Shown: positions 24,863 through 33,829 of the stretch, in pieces
Layout of the letters: each line of letters begins with the position of its first letter
Position numbering within the stretch: the stretch's first letter is position 1
Source of the DNA: RGIG5681 sp034180345
GTDB lineage: Bacteria; Bacillota_I; Bacilli_A; Erysipelotrichales; Erysipelotrichaceae
Reading direction: 5' to 3'
Length of the DNA stretch: 64,000 nucleotides
NCBI GenBank assembly: GCA_034180345.1
Contig: JAXFOQ010000040.1
Coordinates: 24,387-88,386 of the forward strand
Translations under genes and position numbers: made by a program
Notes under the pieces: generated by a model
Database searches by the model: none
The model's input: the letters and a program-made list of their open reading frames with translations, nothing else
Told to the model about the DNA's origin: nothing

Positions 24863-25279
24863 ATGAGATTTATACCTAGTAAAAACAATTTCTTTGAAGA
24901 TGTATTTGATTCTGTATTAAACACACCGTCATTTGGAGGAGGTAGCATTATGAAAACAGATATTTATGAAAAAGATGGAAAATATAATTTGATTATCGAA
25001 GCACCAGGATACAAGAGGGAAGATATTAACATTTCCTTGTATCAAGGTAATTTAACTATTAGTTTATCTAAGAATGAAACTACCGAAGAAAAAGATGGCA
25101 AGGGCAATGTTATCAGACAAGAGCGTTATAGTGGTAATTGTTCTAGAACTTTCTATGTGGGTGAGGGTATTCGTGAATCAGATATTGTCGCATCACTTGA
25201 GGAAGGGGAGCTTAAAATTTCACTTCCGACTGCTAAACAAAAAGAAATTGAAGAACGAAAGACTATATCTATTTTATAA
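24863..25279 (+). CDS. Hsp20/alpha-crystallin small heat-shock protein
   Basis: ATP-independent holdase chaperone, 138 residues. The alpha-crystallin domain spans about residues 31-125 (KTDIYEKDGKYNLIIEAPGY, SGNCSRTFYVGEGI, ASLEEGELKISLP, the A-x-x-x-G-x-L motif) with a C-terminal ISIL for oligomer contacts. A strong AAGGAGG precedes the ATG. Heat-shock control is suggested by the CIRCE-like repeat at its promoter. Monocistronic. Confidence 0.95.
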   Translation: MRFIPSKNNFFEDVFDSVLNTPSFGGGSIMKTDIYEKDGKYNLIIEAPGYKREDINISLYQGNLTISLSKNETTEEKDGKGNVIRQERYSGNCSRTFYVGEGIRESDIVASLEEGELKISLPTAKQKEIEERKTISIL

Positions 25280-25284
25280 CTTAA

Positions 25285-25309
25285 AAAGGAACTCGTCATG
25301 AGTTCCTTT
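25285..25309. terminator. Bidirectional terminator hsp20 / lic operon
   Basis: AAAGGAACTC (25285-25294) pairs with GAGTTCCTTT (25300-25309) with A and T runs outside. It serves the two convergent transcripts and overlaps the stop of the last lic gene by two bases. Confidence 0.8.
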
Positions 25310-26075
25310 AATATGGGTTATTTTTTTCAAAATCAGGATCGTATTGTTTAGCTTCTTCAATACTGTCAAATTCCAGAATAACACCATCATTATAAGATTT
25401 AAGTTCTAATTTTAATTCATCCAAGTGTTGCATATATAAAGCTTCCCAAACATTATTTTTAACTGCTTCCTCGTCAAATCTTCGCATGAGAATATCCACG
25501 AATTTCTTACTAAAATCTTGATTGAAGTAAACATGTCCCAGCATAATATCAGCATCTTGACCACCAATTACAACATCATTGATTATCTTATGTTCATCGG
25601 TTTTAAGGCACCATTCATCAGTTTTTCCGTTGATGTGAATTGATGAGTAATAACTTTGGTAGTTGTATTGTTCAAAGACATTTTCAGTAAAATAATTATC
25701 AACAGAACAAATGTAACTATTTTTTAAAATATCCTTAACCAGGATCAATGAACCCGTATTATTTCTGGTGTTATAACTGTCATTTTCAATAATATGAATA
25801 TGGTATTTATCTTTAAGATAATAGAACATTTCTTTTTTATATCCGACAATTAAGTAAATATCATCAATACCTGCATCCTGAAGTTGTTTGATTTGTCTTT
25901 CAACCAAAACCTCACCCTTTATCTTGGCTAGACCCTTGGGTTTTATTGTACTTAGTGGTTGGAACCTGCTTGAAAGTCCCGCAGCCATGATAATGGCGTT
26001 ATCAACCTTAAAATCCCTAAGGGCTGCATAATTTTTATTTTTTAAAAAGTTTTCAAATTCTTGTTTATTTATCAT
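25308..26075 (-). CDS. licC: CTP:phosphocholine cytidylyltransferase-like (LicC)
   Basis: 255 residues. An N-terminal extension is followed by the nucleotidyltransferase signature NAIIMAAGLSSRFQPLSTIKPKGLAKI (about 26-50) and DDIYLIVGYKKEMFYYL, ICSVDNYFTENVF, as in LicC, which makes CDP-choline from phosphocholine. Last gene of the lic operon, overlapping licB by 11 bases. A second cytidylyltransferase domain is present in the first gene, so the two may differ in substrate. Confidence 0.82.
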   Translation of the reverse strand: MINKQEFENFLKNKNYAALRDFKVDNAIIMAAGLSSRFQPLSTIKPKGLAKIKGEVLVERQIKQLQDAGIDDIYLIVGYKKEMFYYLKDKYHIHIIENDSYNTRNNTGSLILVKDILKNSYICSVDNYFTENVFEQYNYQSYYSSIHINGKTDEWCLKTDEHKIINDVVIGGQDADIMLGHVYFNQDFSKKFVDILMRRFDEEAVKNNVWEALYMQHLDELKLELKSYNDGVILEFDSIEEAKQYDPDFEKNNPY

Positions 26076-26964
26076 ATGCTGAAATCAATCCACTTCCGAC
26101 AATAACCAGTCCTAAAATAATATCTTTGAGTGAGGGAACTGTTTTTAAAATAAAGAAACTCACAATAATCGCAAAGGCGCTGTAGCTGATATTTAAAGCC
26201 ATCGTCTTACTGGCACCGATTTGTTGGAATGAGCGATAGTAAAATAAATATGAAATAGTACCAAAGAAGGCGCTGATAAAGACAATTAAAATTAAATTGC
26301 TGGAAATAAGCTCCGAGGTTAAGCCCCATGCCTTGAATAAATTGATGATTACTAAGGCATAGAAAATCATTGAAATTGTTTGTCTGATTTGTAGTGCAAC
26401 CTCATTATTGACATTTTCATTTTGTAAGCCATAGGTACAAATTACTCCCTCACTTGCCCAAGCAATAACACAAATAAGTGCCAAAGCAATTCCTAGCCAC
26501 AGGTTGGTAATTTGTCCATCATTGGTATAGCCCAATAAGATGATGGCACCAATAGCGATAAATAAGGCGATAATTTGATAAGGCTTTCGTTTTTCCTTTA
26601 AGAATATCCAAGCCATGAGTGAACCTAAGGCAGGATATAGGGATGAAATAATAGCGGTTAATGAGGGGCCAATTAAGCCAATAGCAGTGATATAGGCACT
26701 CATACCAATTGGTCCACCCAGTATTGCTGCCAACATGATAAATTTACCACCCCGTGTTTTAAGGGTATTGAAGGTTTCTTTTAATTTCCCTTTTATACCC
26801 ATATATACCAACATAAAGATGGAACTACATAGGTCGTGTAAAAAGGTTGAAACCAGGGGCGCAATCAACATAACCCTAGCATCACCGGTGATTTTACCTA
26901 AGATAATCGAAATAATAACGGTATCAAAAGCCCAAAAAACACCTGATAATAATCCACTTAACAT
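26065..26964 (-). CDS. licB: Choline permease LicB (DMT/EamA family)
   Basis: 299 residues with about ten hydrophobic helices and two EamA repeats. It resembles LicB, the choline importer of phosphocholine loci (start MLSGLLSGVFWAFDTVIISIIL, glycine-rich GGPIGMSAYITAIGLIG). Position between the LicC-LicA fusion and LicC strongly supports the assignment. A GGAG precedes its ATG and only two bases separate it from the preceding stop. Confidence 0.85.
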   Translation of the reverse strand: MLSGLLSGVFWAFDTVIISIILGKITGDARVMLIAPLVSTFLHDLCSSIFMLVYMGIKGKLKETFNTLKTRGGKFIMLAAILGGPIGMSAYITAIGLIGPSLTAIISSLYPALGSLMAWIFLKEKRKPYQIIALFIAIGAIILLGYTNDGQITNLWLGIALALICVIAWASEGVICTYGLQNENVNNEVALQIRQTISMIFYALVIINLFKAWGLTSELISSNLILIVFISAFFGTISYLFYYRSFQQIGASKTMALNISYSAFAIIVSFFILKTVPSLKDIILGLVIVGSGLISAYDK

Positions 26965-26966
26965 TT

Positions 26967-28703
26967 TTACTCTCCTAAAGAACTAAATTCTTTAATATTT
27001 TTAGTTTCATTTTTAATAATTTGGAAGTAGTCTTTGGCATAACGATATTGACGATATGAATACTCACCAAAGTCAATACCTAATTGGTATTTAAATTCAC
27101 ACCAATTACTCCAAAGCATACCTGCAATAGCCATATAAGCATATATTTTATATCTAATTTTATCAGGGCACTGATATTCATAATATATATCAATGACCTC
27201 ATCTGCCCCCTTGCGATCAAGCAGGGCATAGATAATAAACATCGCAATATCCAGATCCTTATCCTGCATACCTGCATATTCAAAGTCTAATAAGCGAATA
27301 TTTCCTTGGTTATCAATGATAAAGTTATCATGGTTGGCATCAATATGACATAAAACATATTTAATATCGAAGCTATCAATAACTTTTTTAAGTTTCATAA
27401 TATTCGTTTTGGTTTTGGTATAATCAGGATACATTGAACGATGTTTCATTAAATCTTCATAAAAATCAATCAATTCAAAAATTTTAAAATGATGTTTTAC
27501 AGTTAAATTACCAGTATGTAATTTTTTAAGTAAATTCATACAATTTGATAATTCTTGTTTATTATTAGGATCTAAACTATGTGAATATTCAATAAATTCA
27601 GTAATTTTATAACCATTGTCAGGGTTAAAGTATAAAACTTTATCAGAGATATTCAAAGGGCTGATGACATCATAGACTGCCTTTTCTTGGTGGCGGTTGA
27701 TTAGTTGATCAGTTCCAGCCCCAGGCATCCTCATGATGTAGCGTTTATTTTTTATTGTAAAGATGAAGGAATTATTGGTCATCCCCGCCTTCAACAATTC
27801 GATTTTTTCAATATCTTTACATTCAACTTTAAAAACATTTTTAATAATATTAAGTGTTTCGTTTTCAAGACTTTCAGAGTTATAGTCATAGCTGATGACA
27901 TCATTATAAGAATTAAATTCTCTTACTCCATCAAGGAAAAGTGCTGGAATAAACATCTTGTCATTTTCAAATAGTAAGTCGTCATAATAACATTGGTAGT
28001 CGGTATTATTTTTAAGGATTTGATAATATTTGGATGCTGATATTTTGTCGATAAACATCAGCCCGCCACAGGTTTCAAAACCTTCACCAGCAGTTTTAAT
28101 GACCTCATTTTTTTTATTTAAGGTTACATAGGCATTTTGATCAACAGTCTTTTTAAGTCCATACCATGAAGAAACATTATTTCTGATAAAAATATTTTCT
28201 TCCAAGTAAATATCACAAGGAATGATATAGGTATTATTAAGTTCTTCTTTGGCAAGGGCCAAACTATAGGCATTGCTGTAATCTTTATATTTATTATTGA
28301 TGATTAAATCAACATGGTATTTATCAACTAGATAGTCGAATTTTTCCTTTTGGTAGCCGATGATAATTTTAATATTGTCGATTCCGGCCTCCTTTAATTG
28401 TTTAATCAGTCTTTCAATCAATACTTCATTGTTGATTTTTAAAAAGGCCTTAGAAATATTACGACTGATGGGGGTAAGACGGGTAGCAGGTCCTGCTGCC
28501 AAGATAATAGCATTGACATTTTTAGCAATTATATTTTGATTGATTAAGTGATTGGAATTATCAATTATATTTTGTTTTTTAAGTGAAGTGAGTGTTTTGT
28601 TCACAAGCCCTAAGGAAATGTTGTTTTTTGTGGCTATTTCCCTTTGGTTGTGGAATTGATTGTTTATGATAGAATCTAAAATAAGATATTCATTATTGTT
28701 CAT
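26967..28703 (-). CDS. HTH-cytidylyltransferase-choline kinase fusion (LicC-LicA)
   Basis: 578 residues in three parts. Residues 1-58: winged HTH (SLGLVNKTLTSLKKQNIIDN). 63-285: nucleotidyltransferase (NAIILAAGPATRLTPISRNISKAFL, IPCDIYLEENIF). 292-570: choline kinase LicA with the phosphotransferase loop HIDANHDN (453-460) and DFEYAG (473-478). It can phosphorylate choline and activate it with CTP in one polypeptide. LicC-LicA fusions are known in other bacteria; the added HTH suggests autoregulation. A strong GGAGGT precedes the ATG. First gene of the lic operon. Confidence 0.88.
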   Translation of the reverse strand: MNNNEYLILDSIINNQFHNQREIATKNNISLGLVNKTLTSLKKQNIIDNSNHLINQNIIAKNVNAIILAAGPATRLTPISRNISKAFLKINNEVLIERLIKQLKEAGIDNIKIIIGYQKEKFDYLVDKYHVDLIINNKYKDYSNAYSLALAKEELNNTYIIPCDIYLEENIFIRNNVSSWYGLKKTVDQNAYVTLNKKNEVIKTAGEGFETCGGLMFIDKISASKYYQILKNNTDYQCYYDDLLFENDKMFIPALFLDGVREFNSYNDVISYDYNSESLENETLNIIKNVFKVECKDIEKIELLKAGMTNNSFIFTIKNKRYIMRMPGAGTDQLINRHQEKAVYDVISPLNISDKVLYFNPDNGYKITEFIEYSHSLDPNNKQELSNCMNLLKKLHTGNLTVKHHFKIFELIDFYEDLMKHRSMYPDYTKTKTNIMKLKKVIDSFDIKYVLCHIDANHDNFIIDNQGNIRLLDFEYAGMQDKDLDIAMFIIYALLDRKGADEVIDIYYEYQCPDKIRYKIYAYMAIAGMLWSNWCEFKYQLGIDFGEYSYRQYRYAKDYFQIIKNETKNIKEFSSLGE

Positions 28704-28714
28704 AATATTACCTC

Positions 28715-28750
28715 CATATAAATTATATGAACAATAAGTGATTAAATCAA
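28715..28750 (-). promoter_or_regulatory. lic operon promoter with overlapping palindrome
   Basis: On the minus strand TTGATT (28750-28745), 17-bp spacer, TATAAT (28727-28722). A perfect 15-base palindrome CATATAAATTATATG (28715-28729) covers the -10, a natural operator position for the HTH domain of the first gene product. Confidence 0.65.
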
Positions 28751-28775
28751 GCCATTTAGACGATATTGAATAATT

Positions 28776-29978
28776 TTATTGGTGAAATTTATTTAATTGA
28801 TGAGAATATAAGCTATGCCTTCCTGAAATAATAAAAGTTATCACTATAATTTTCATAAAATAATGTAAGTAATGAATATTAAATAATTCAATCGCCAGGG
28901 CAAGTGATGCGATAGGGCATTTAGTCAAAGCCACAAAGTAGGCAATCATAGCACAGGCAATAAAAAGACTTGATGGTAAATTAAATATTCCTGAAAAGGT
29001 CATACCGATACCAGCACCAATTGCCAGAGTTGGAACAATTTCACCACCCTTAAAACCAGCACCTAAAACAATTGAAGTTAAGATTATTTTAAGAAGAAAG
29101 CTATAAGCATTGCTGCTTCCCTTAAAGGATGCTTGAATGATATTTATTCCACCACTATAATATATTTTATCTTTTAATATAGCTGTAATTAGGATGAAAA
29201 TTAAGGCACCGATAATAATTCTAAGGTAGGGATTAGGGAAATGATGCTCAAAGATTTTTTTGGTTAAGTGCAGTGTTTTAATAAAGACATTAGAAAAGAT
29301 GGTGATGATGATTGCCAAAAAGATTAGTGCTAATAAAATGATGATGCTAAATTTGTCAATATTGGGATCAAGATTAAAAGTTATTGGACTACCGATAATT
29401 AAGGTTCTGATTTTAGCGGCAATAAGGGCCGAAATAAGGGTAGGTAATAAATTTTTTAAATAGATATTACCGACAACTAAGATTTCAAGACAAAAGATAG
29501 CGGCTGTTAACGGTGTTCCAAATAGACCACTAAAACAAGCACTCATACCACAAAAGATTAGTGTTTCCTGTTCCCTGGCATTTAATTTAATCAGTTTAGT
29601 AAAAAAGTTTGAAACACTACTTCCAAGTACCAGTGCTGCCCCTTCTTTTCCAACAGAAGCACCTCCCAGATGCGATAGAGTGGTGGCGATAAAAATCAAT
29701 ATTCCCTGGATGGGCTTAATATTATGATTATTGTTTAAGGCATAGATAAGCTGATTGGGTCCATCAATATTATTTTCTTTTAATTTCTTAGTGATAAAAA
29801 TGATAAGCATACCAAATATTGGTAACAGGTAGATGATAAATGTATGGTGCTTCCATAGATCATCTGCAAGATCAATTAACATTTCAAAGATAACGCCAAT
29901 ACTACCGACAACAAGCCCAGCACCGATGGCAATCATCAATAATTTAAGTTTTTTAAGGTCGTAAATTTCATCGTTCAT
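28776..29978 (-). CDS. ClC-family chloride channel/antiporter
   Basis: 400 residues from ATG 29978, about ten to twelve membrane helices. The selectivity-filter motifs are partly visible: GKEGAALVLGSS (the GKxGP-type loop with Ala) and GAGFKGGEIVPTLAIGAGIG (GxFxP-type loop). Transports chloride or a related anion, possibly fluoride or with proton exchange. No Shine-Dalgarno is visible before the ATG; TATTAT lies eight bases upstream. Monocistronic. Confidence 0.85.
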   Translation of the reverse strand: MNDEIYDLKKLKLLMIAIGAGLVVGSIGVIFEMLIDLADDLWKHHTFIIYLLPIFGMLIIFITKKLKENNIDGPNQLIYALNNNHNIKPIQGILIFIATTLSHLGGASVGKEGAALVLGSSVSNFFTKLIKLNAREQETLIFCGMSACFSGLFGTPLTAAIFCLEILVVGNIYLKNLLPTLISALIAAKIRTLIIGSPITFNLDPNIDKFSIIILLALIFLAIIITIFSNVFIKTLHLTKKIFEHHFPNPYLRIIIGALIFILITAILKDKIYYSGGINIIQASFKGSSNAYSFLLKIILTSIVLGAGFKGGEIVPTLAIGAGIGMTFSGIFNLPSSLFIACAMIAYFVALTKCPIASLALAIELFNIHYLHYFMKIIVITFIISGRHSLYSHQLNKFHQ

Positions 29979-30022
29979 AATTAACAATAATACACCAAAA
30001 ATCACTAAAACATCATCTTTAT

Positions 30023-30031
30023 TATGCTATA
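30023..30031 (+). promoter_or_regulatory. Extended -10 promoter of nudF operon
   Basis: TGCTATAAT, a consensus extended -10, upstream of the Nudix gene; a normal leader with AAGGAG follows. Contrasts with the leaderless promoters elsewhere in the window. Confidence 0.6.
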
Positions 30032-30057
30032 ATTTATGAGATTATAAGGAGATAATG

Positions 30058-30582
30058 ATGGAAAAAACATATAAAAGTGATGAGATCTATCATGGGAAGA
30101 TTATTAATCTGTTAAAAGATGAGGTTATTTTAGATGATGGTCAACATAGCTATCGTGAAGTTGTTGAACATAGGGGTGGTGCCTGTATTGCGATTGAAGA
30201 TTTGGATGGTAAGTTTATCATGGTTAAACAATATCGTTATGCCCAAAAATGTGAAGTCTTGGAATTTTGCGCTGGTAAATTAGAACCAGAAGAAAAGCCT
30301 GATGTTACGGTTATTCGTGAGGCTATTGAAGAAACGGGTTATGATGTGGAATTGGTCCATGATTTCGGTTATATGATGCCAACCCCAGGTTATGTTAGTG
30401 AAAGAATTTATTTGTATCATGGCAGGGTTAAGGCTTATCTTGGTCAAACCTTTGATGAAGATGAAAAAATTGAACTTTACCATTATAGTTTAGATGAAAT
30501 AGAAATGATGATTAAAAAAGGAGAAATTGTTGATGCCAAGACTATTTGTCTGGTATATCATTTGAGGAATATTGAACAATGA
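30058..30582 (+). CDS. nudF: Nudix hydrolase, ADP-ribose pyrophosphatase
   Basis: Hydrolyses ADP-ribose to AMP and ribose 5-phosphate. 174 residues from the second of two tandem ATGs, which has the better distance to AAGGAG. The Nudix box is complete: G-x5-E-x7-REAIEETGY (about residues 81-103). The N-terminal YREVVEHRGGACIAI is typical of the NudF/YqkG group. It overlaps queT by four bases (ATGA). Confidence 0.92.
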   Translation: MEKTYKSDEIYHGKIINLLKDEVILDDGQHSYREVVEHRGGACIAIEDLDGKFIMVKQYRYAQKCEVLEFCAGKLEPEEKPDVTVIREAIEETGYDVELVHDFGYMMPTPGYVSERIYLYHGRVKAYLGQTFDEDEKIELYHYSLDEIEMMIKKGEIVDAKTICLVYHLRNIEQ

Positions 30583-31097
30583 AACTAAAAGAATACATAT
30601 TTTATACTATTATTGCTGCCCTATATGCAGTATTATCATTGGTTATCGGGGGTTTTGCCTTTGGCATTGTGCAATTTAGATATGCTGAAGTCTTAAATAT
30701 TTTAGCCTTAAAAAATAAAAAATTTATTTGGAGTCTTACTTTAGGCTGTTTTATTACCAATTTAATCGGAGTATTATCAGGAACTAATCCAATCGGTATT
30801 TTGGATGTGATCATAGGAAGCCTTGCAACCCTTATTGCAGGATATTTGATGTACTATTTAAAAGATAAGAAAATATATGGTTTACCAATATGGTCATTAT
30901 TGATGCCTGCGCTGATAAACGGAATTATCATCGGAGCTGAACTTACCTATGTATTTACTCCAGAAACATTAGTAGTTGGTTTCTATTTGAATTTCATCAG
31001 TGTTTTTGTCAGTGAATTTATTATTGTAACAATCTTTGGAACCTTATTGATGAAACCGTTATTTAAGAATTTGGAATATGTTAAAATTAAGTTATGA
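30579..31097 (+). CDS. queT: QueT-family queuosine-precursor transporter
   Basis: 172 residues, about five to six membrane helices. The GGFAFGIVQFRYAEVLNIL and LGCFITNLIG patterns are characteristic of QueT, an ECF-type S component thought to import queuosine precursors (preQ0/preQ1). The shared ECF ATPase/T component is not in this window. No preQ1 riboswitch was seen because the gene is inside an operon, coupled to nudF. Confidence 0.8.
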   Translation: MKLKEYIFYTIIAALYAVLSLVIGGFAFGIVQFRYAEVLNILALKNKKFIWSLTLGCFITNLIGVLSGTNPIGILDVIIGSLATLIAGYLMYYLKDKKIYGLPIWSLLMPALINGIIIGAELTYVFTPETLVVGFYLNFISVFVSEFIIVTIFGTLLMKPLFKNLEYVKIKL

Positions 31098-31429
31098 ATA
31101 AATTAGATATTAAAGATTTAGATAAATTAAATGAAAGACTAAGTAAACTTCAAGCAGGTGAATTGCTGGTGCTTAGTGATGGTGTTGAAGAAAAGTTTGT
31201 ATTAATTGATAGTAATACTTTTGATATGATGCAAAAGGCCTTTGATTTGGATGTTAAAAATAATCCACTTAAATATTTTGATCCAAGTAAATTGGAAGTT
31301 AGGGTAATTAGTGATCCATCAAAACCTGAACTTAGTGAAGAAGAGTATGAAGCTATCAAAAAACAATTAAATGAAGCCTTGGAAAAGACACTTAAACCAT
31401 CACATAAGTATAAACTTAGTCAATCATAA
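31094..31429 (+). CDS. Conserved small protein of unknown function
   Basis: 111 residues, coupled to queT by an ATGA overlap and followed by tmk. The first part alternates helix and strand (ELLVLSDGVEEKFVLIDSNTFDMMQKAF) and vaguely recalls Phd/YefM antitoxins, but no toxin partner is adjacent. The second part is charged (PELSEEEYEAIKKQLNEALEKTL). I do not recognize the family. Confidence 0.6.
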   Translation: MNKLDIKDLDKLNERLSKLQAGELLVLSDGVEEKFVLIDSNTFDMMQKAFDLDVKNNPLKYFDPSKLEVRVISDPSKPELSEEEYEAIKKQLNEALEKTLKPSHKYKLSQS

Positions 31430-31438
31430 GAGGTGAAT

Positions 31439-32065
31439 ATGAAAAAGGGATTATTTATTGTATTGGAAGGACCTGATGGTTCAGGTAAAAGTACCGTTGC
31501 GGCTAAGATTAAAACATCCTTGGAGGACCAAGGTTTTTTGGTATGTCATACCAGAGAACCAGGAGGCATTGATATTGCTGAACAGATTCGTAAAGTTATT
31601 CTCGATCCTAAAAATACGGCAATGGACGAAAAAACCGAAGCCTTATTATATGCTGCTAGTCGCAGACAACACCTAATAGAAAAGGTGGTTCCAGCTATCG
31701 ACAGGGGGGAGATTGTACTTTGTGAGCGTTTTGTTGATTCTTCCTTGGCCTATCAAGGATATGCCCGTGGTATTGGCATTGATGAAATCTTGAATATCAA
31801 TATGTTTGCGATTGATAATCATTTTCCTGACTTAACAATTTATTTAGATACGGCTGCCGATGTCGGTTTAAAACGCATTGAAAACCGTGGTTTTAAAGAT
31901 CGTTTGGATCAAGAGTCTTTAGCTTTTCATATTCGTGTAACCGAAGGCTATCGTATAATCAACAAGCGTTTTAGTGATCGTATTCAAACTGTTGATGCGA
32001 ACAGAAGTATTGATGAGGTTGTTGATGCCTGTATGCATTTAATTTCAGGAAAGATTAATGCTTAA
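31439..32065 (+). CDS. tmk: Thymidylate kinase
   Basis: Phosphorylates dTMP to dTDP. 208 residues from ATG 31439 (GAGGTG upstream; the GTG at 31433 overlaps that site). Visible: P-loop LEGPDGSGKST (about 8-18), the DRX-like TREPGG, and CERFVDSSLAYQGYARG lid region. First of the conserved tmk-holB-ricT-rsmI run. It overlaps holB by eight bases. Confidence 0.95.
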   Translation: MKKGLFIVLEGPDGSGKSTVAAKIKTSLEDQGFLVCHTREPGGIDIAEQIRKVILDPKNTAMDEKTEALLYAASRRQHLIEKVVPAIDRGEIVLCERFVDSSLAYQGYARGIGIDEILNINMFAIDNHFPDLTIYLDTAADVGLKRIENRGFKDRLDQESLAFHIRVTEGYRIINKRFSDRIQTVDANRSIDEVVDACMHLISGKINA

Positions 32066-32975
32066 CTTAAAAGAAAGTCAAAGAGTTGCCTACCAAAGTT
32101 TAAATAATGCCCTTAAATTTCAAAAAGTAAGTCATTGTTTTCTTTTTGAAGGTCCTAAGACGGCTGCTAAACTGGAAATGGCCTATGTCTTGGCTTCGGC
32201 TATTATTTTAGAAAGTGATTGTTTGGATATCGTTGATAATGTTATTTATGAACGAATTAGCAATCACCAATATTTGGATTTGTATTTTATTGACGGCTCA
32301 GAAAATGTCATCAAAAAAGAACAAATTGAAGCGATGTTTGAAAAATTTAATAAAACCGGCTTGGAATTGGCAGCTAAAAAAGTTTATATTATTAATAATA
32401 TCAATAATGCTTCAACTAAAGTTTTAAATATGTTATTGAAATTTATGGAAGAACCAAATTCTAATGATGTAGTTGGTATTTTGATTAGTGATGAAGCTGA
32501 TAATTTATTACCGACTATCAGAAGTCGTACCTTAAATGTTTTGTTTGTGCAGGATAGCCAACAGGAAATAGTTGCCAAATATCTTAAGAAAGACTTTGAC
32601 TTATCGGCTGCCAATGATATAACTAAGATAATCAATAGGTATGATGATAATATTACAGTTGATATGTATCGTTTTAGTCAGCATTTAAAAGCATTATGTA
32701 TTGAAAATATCCGTCATTTTGAAACCTTTATCTTTGAAATTCAAAATAATATTTATCCAAGTCTTAAAGACTATGAACGCCATCACATTATTAAAATAAT
32801 TTTATTGTTTATTGATATGTTGTTATGGGAACTTAAGAATAATAGCCAATTTAATCTTGATAAATATTTAAAATTAAGTGAAATACTGATTGATGCTAAA
32901 GAAAAATTTAATAATCGCTTTGATTATAAATTAGCTTTTGATGAATTAGTGTATAATTTATATAAGGAGTTATGA
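32058..32975 (+). CDS. holB: DNA polymerase III delta prime subunit
   Basis: Clamp-loader subunit, 305 residues. Recognizable by SHCFLFEGPKTAAKLEMAYVLA, KKVYIINNINNASTKVLNMLLKFMEEP and TIRSRTLNVLF (the SRC-like motif appears as SRT). The P-loop is degenerate (GPKTAAK), normal for delta prime, which does not hydrolyse ATP. The conserved position between tmk and ricT confirms the call; yaaQ and yaaR, found between tmk and holB in B. subtilis, are absent. Confidence 0.9.
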   Translation: MLNLKESQRVAYQSLNNALKFQKVSHCFLFEGPKTAAKLEMAYVLASAIILESDCLDIVDNVIYERISNHQYLDLYFIDGSENVIKKEQIEAMFEKFNKTGLELAAKKVYIINNINNASTKVLNMLLKFMEEPNSNDVVGILISDEADNLLPTIRSRTLNVLFVQDSQQEIVAKYLKKDFDLSAANDITKIINRYDDNITVDMYRFSQHLKALCIENIRHFETFIFEIQNNIYPSLKDYERHHIIKIILLFIDMLLWELKNNSQFNLDKYLKLSEILIDAKEKFNNRFDYKLAFDELVYNLYKEL

Positions 32976-33829
32976 TGGAATTATACATAAATATTAAATT
33001 TGATAATAATCATAAATTATATACTTTTAAAACGATTGATGATACGCTACAAAAAAATGATTATGTAGTTGTTGAAAGTGCCAGAGGAATTGAACTCGGC
33101 AAGGTGATGACCGTTCCTCGCAAAACTCATGATTTAAGCGATGATTTTGAGATTAAAGAAATATTGAGAAGCGCCACTTGTGAAGATCTTGAGATGTTTA
33201 AAAAGAATCGTGATGATGCTAAAAAGGCACTTAAAATATGCCAAATATATGCGAATCAATTAAAACTTAAGATGGAAATAGTAGTTTGTGAATATACCCT
33301 AGATCGTAGCAAGCTAACTTTTATTTATATCGCCGATGATCGTGTTGATTTTAGAGAATTGTTAAAGATTTTAGCGACAGAATTTCGGACTCGTATCGAA
33401 TTAAGGCAGGTTGGTGTCAGAGATCGTGCGCGTTATATTAGTGGGGTCGGCATCTGTGGTCGTGAATTATGTTGCCATGGTTTTATTAATGATTTTGAAA
33501 TGATCTCCATAAATATGGCTAAAAATCAATTACTAGCGCTTAATGTCAGTAAACTATCTGGTCAATGTGGTAAACTTAAATGTTGTCTTAAATATGAAGA
33601 TGATGTATATACAGATATTCGTAAAGATTTACCTAAAATAGGATCGAGTATTGAATATGAACATAATATTTACCGTTTAAGTTCGATAAATATTATTAAT
33701 CGTACTTGTAAGTTGGAGAATCATGAGAATGCCTTATTTATAAAAATTGATGAGGTATTAAAAAAGGGTAAGGTTATTAATAAAAATACTACTAAAAAGG
33801 AAGCGACTAATAATGAAAAGGCAGGCTAG
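32975..33829 (+). CDS. ricT: PSP1-domain protein RicT (YaaT)
   Basis: 284 residues from the second tandem ATG (AAGGAG five bases upstream). PSP1 domain with ARYISGVGICGRELCCHGF and LSGQCGKLKCCLKYE, the cysteine cluster that holds a 4Fe-4S centre in the RicAFT complex, which supports RNase Y-dependent mRNA maturation in B. subtilis. RicA and RicF are not in this window. Confidence 0.92.
   Translation: MELYINIKFDNNHKLYTFKTIDDTLQKNDYVVVESARGIELGKVMTVPRKTHDLSDDFEIKEILRSATCEDLEMFKKNRDDAKKALKICQIYANQLKLKMEIVVCEYTLDRSKLTFIYIADDRVDFRELLKILATEFRTRIELRQVGVRDRARYISGVGICGRELCCHGFINDFEMISINMAKNQLLALNVSKLSGQCGKLKCCLKYEDDVYTDIRKDLPKIGSSIEYEHNIYRLSSINIINRTCKLENHENALFIKIDEVLKKGKVINKNTTKKEATNNEKAG

Noticed and set aside
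30579..31097. preQ1 riboswitch for queT
   Set aside because: The start codon overlaps nudF, leaving no leader for a riboswitch.
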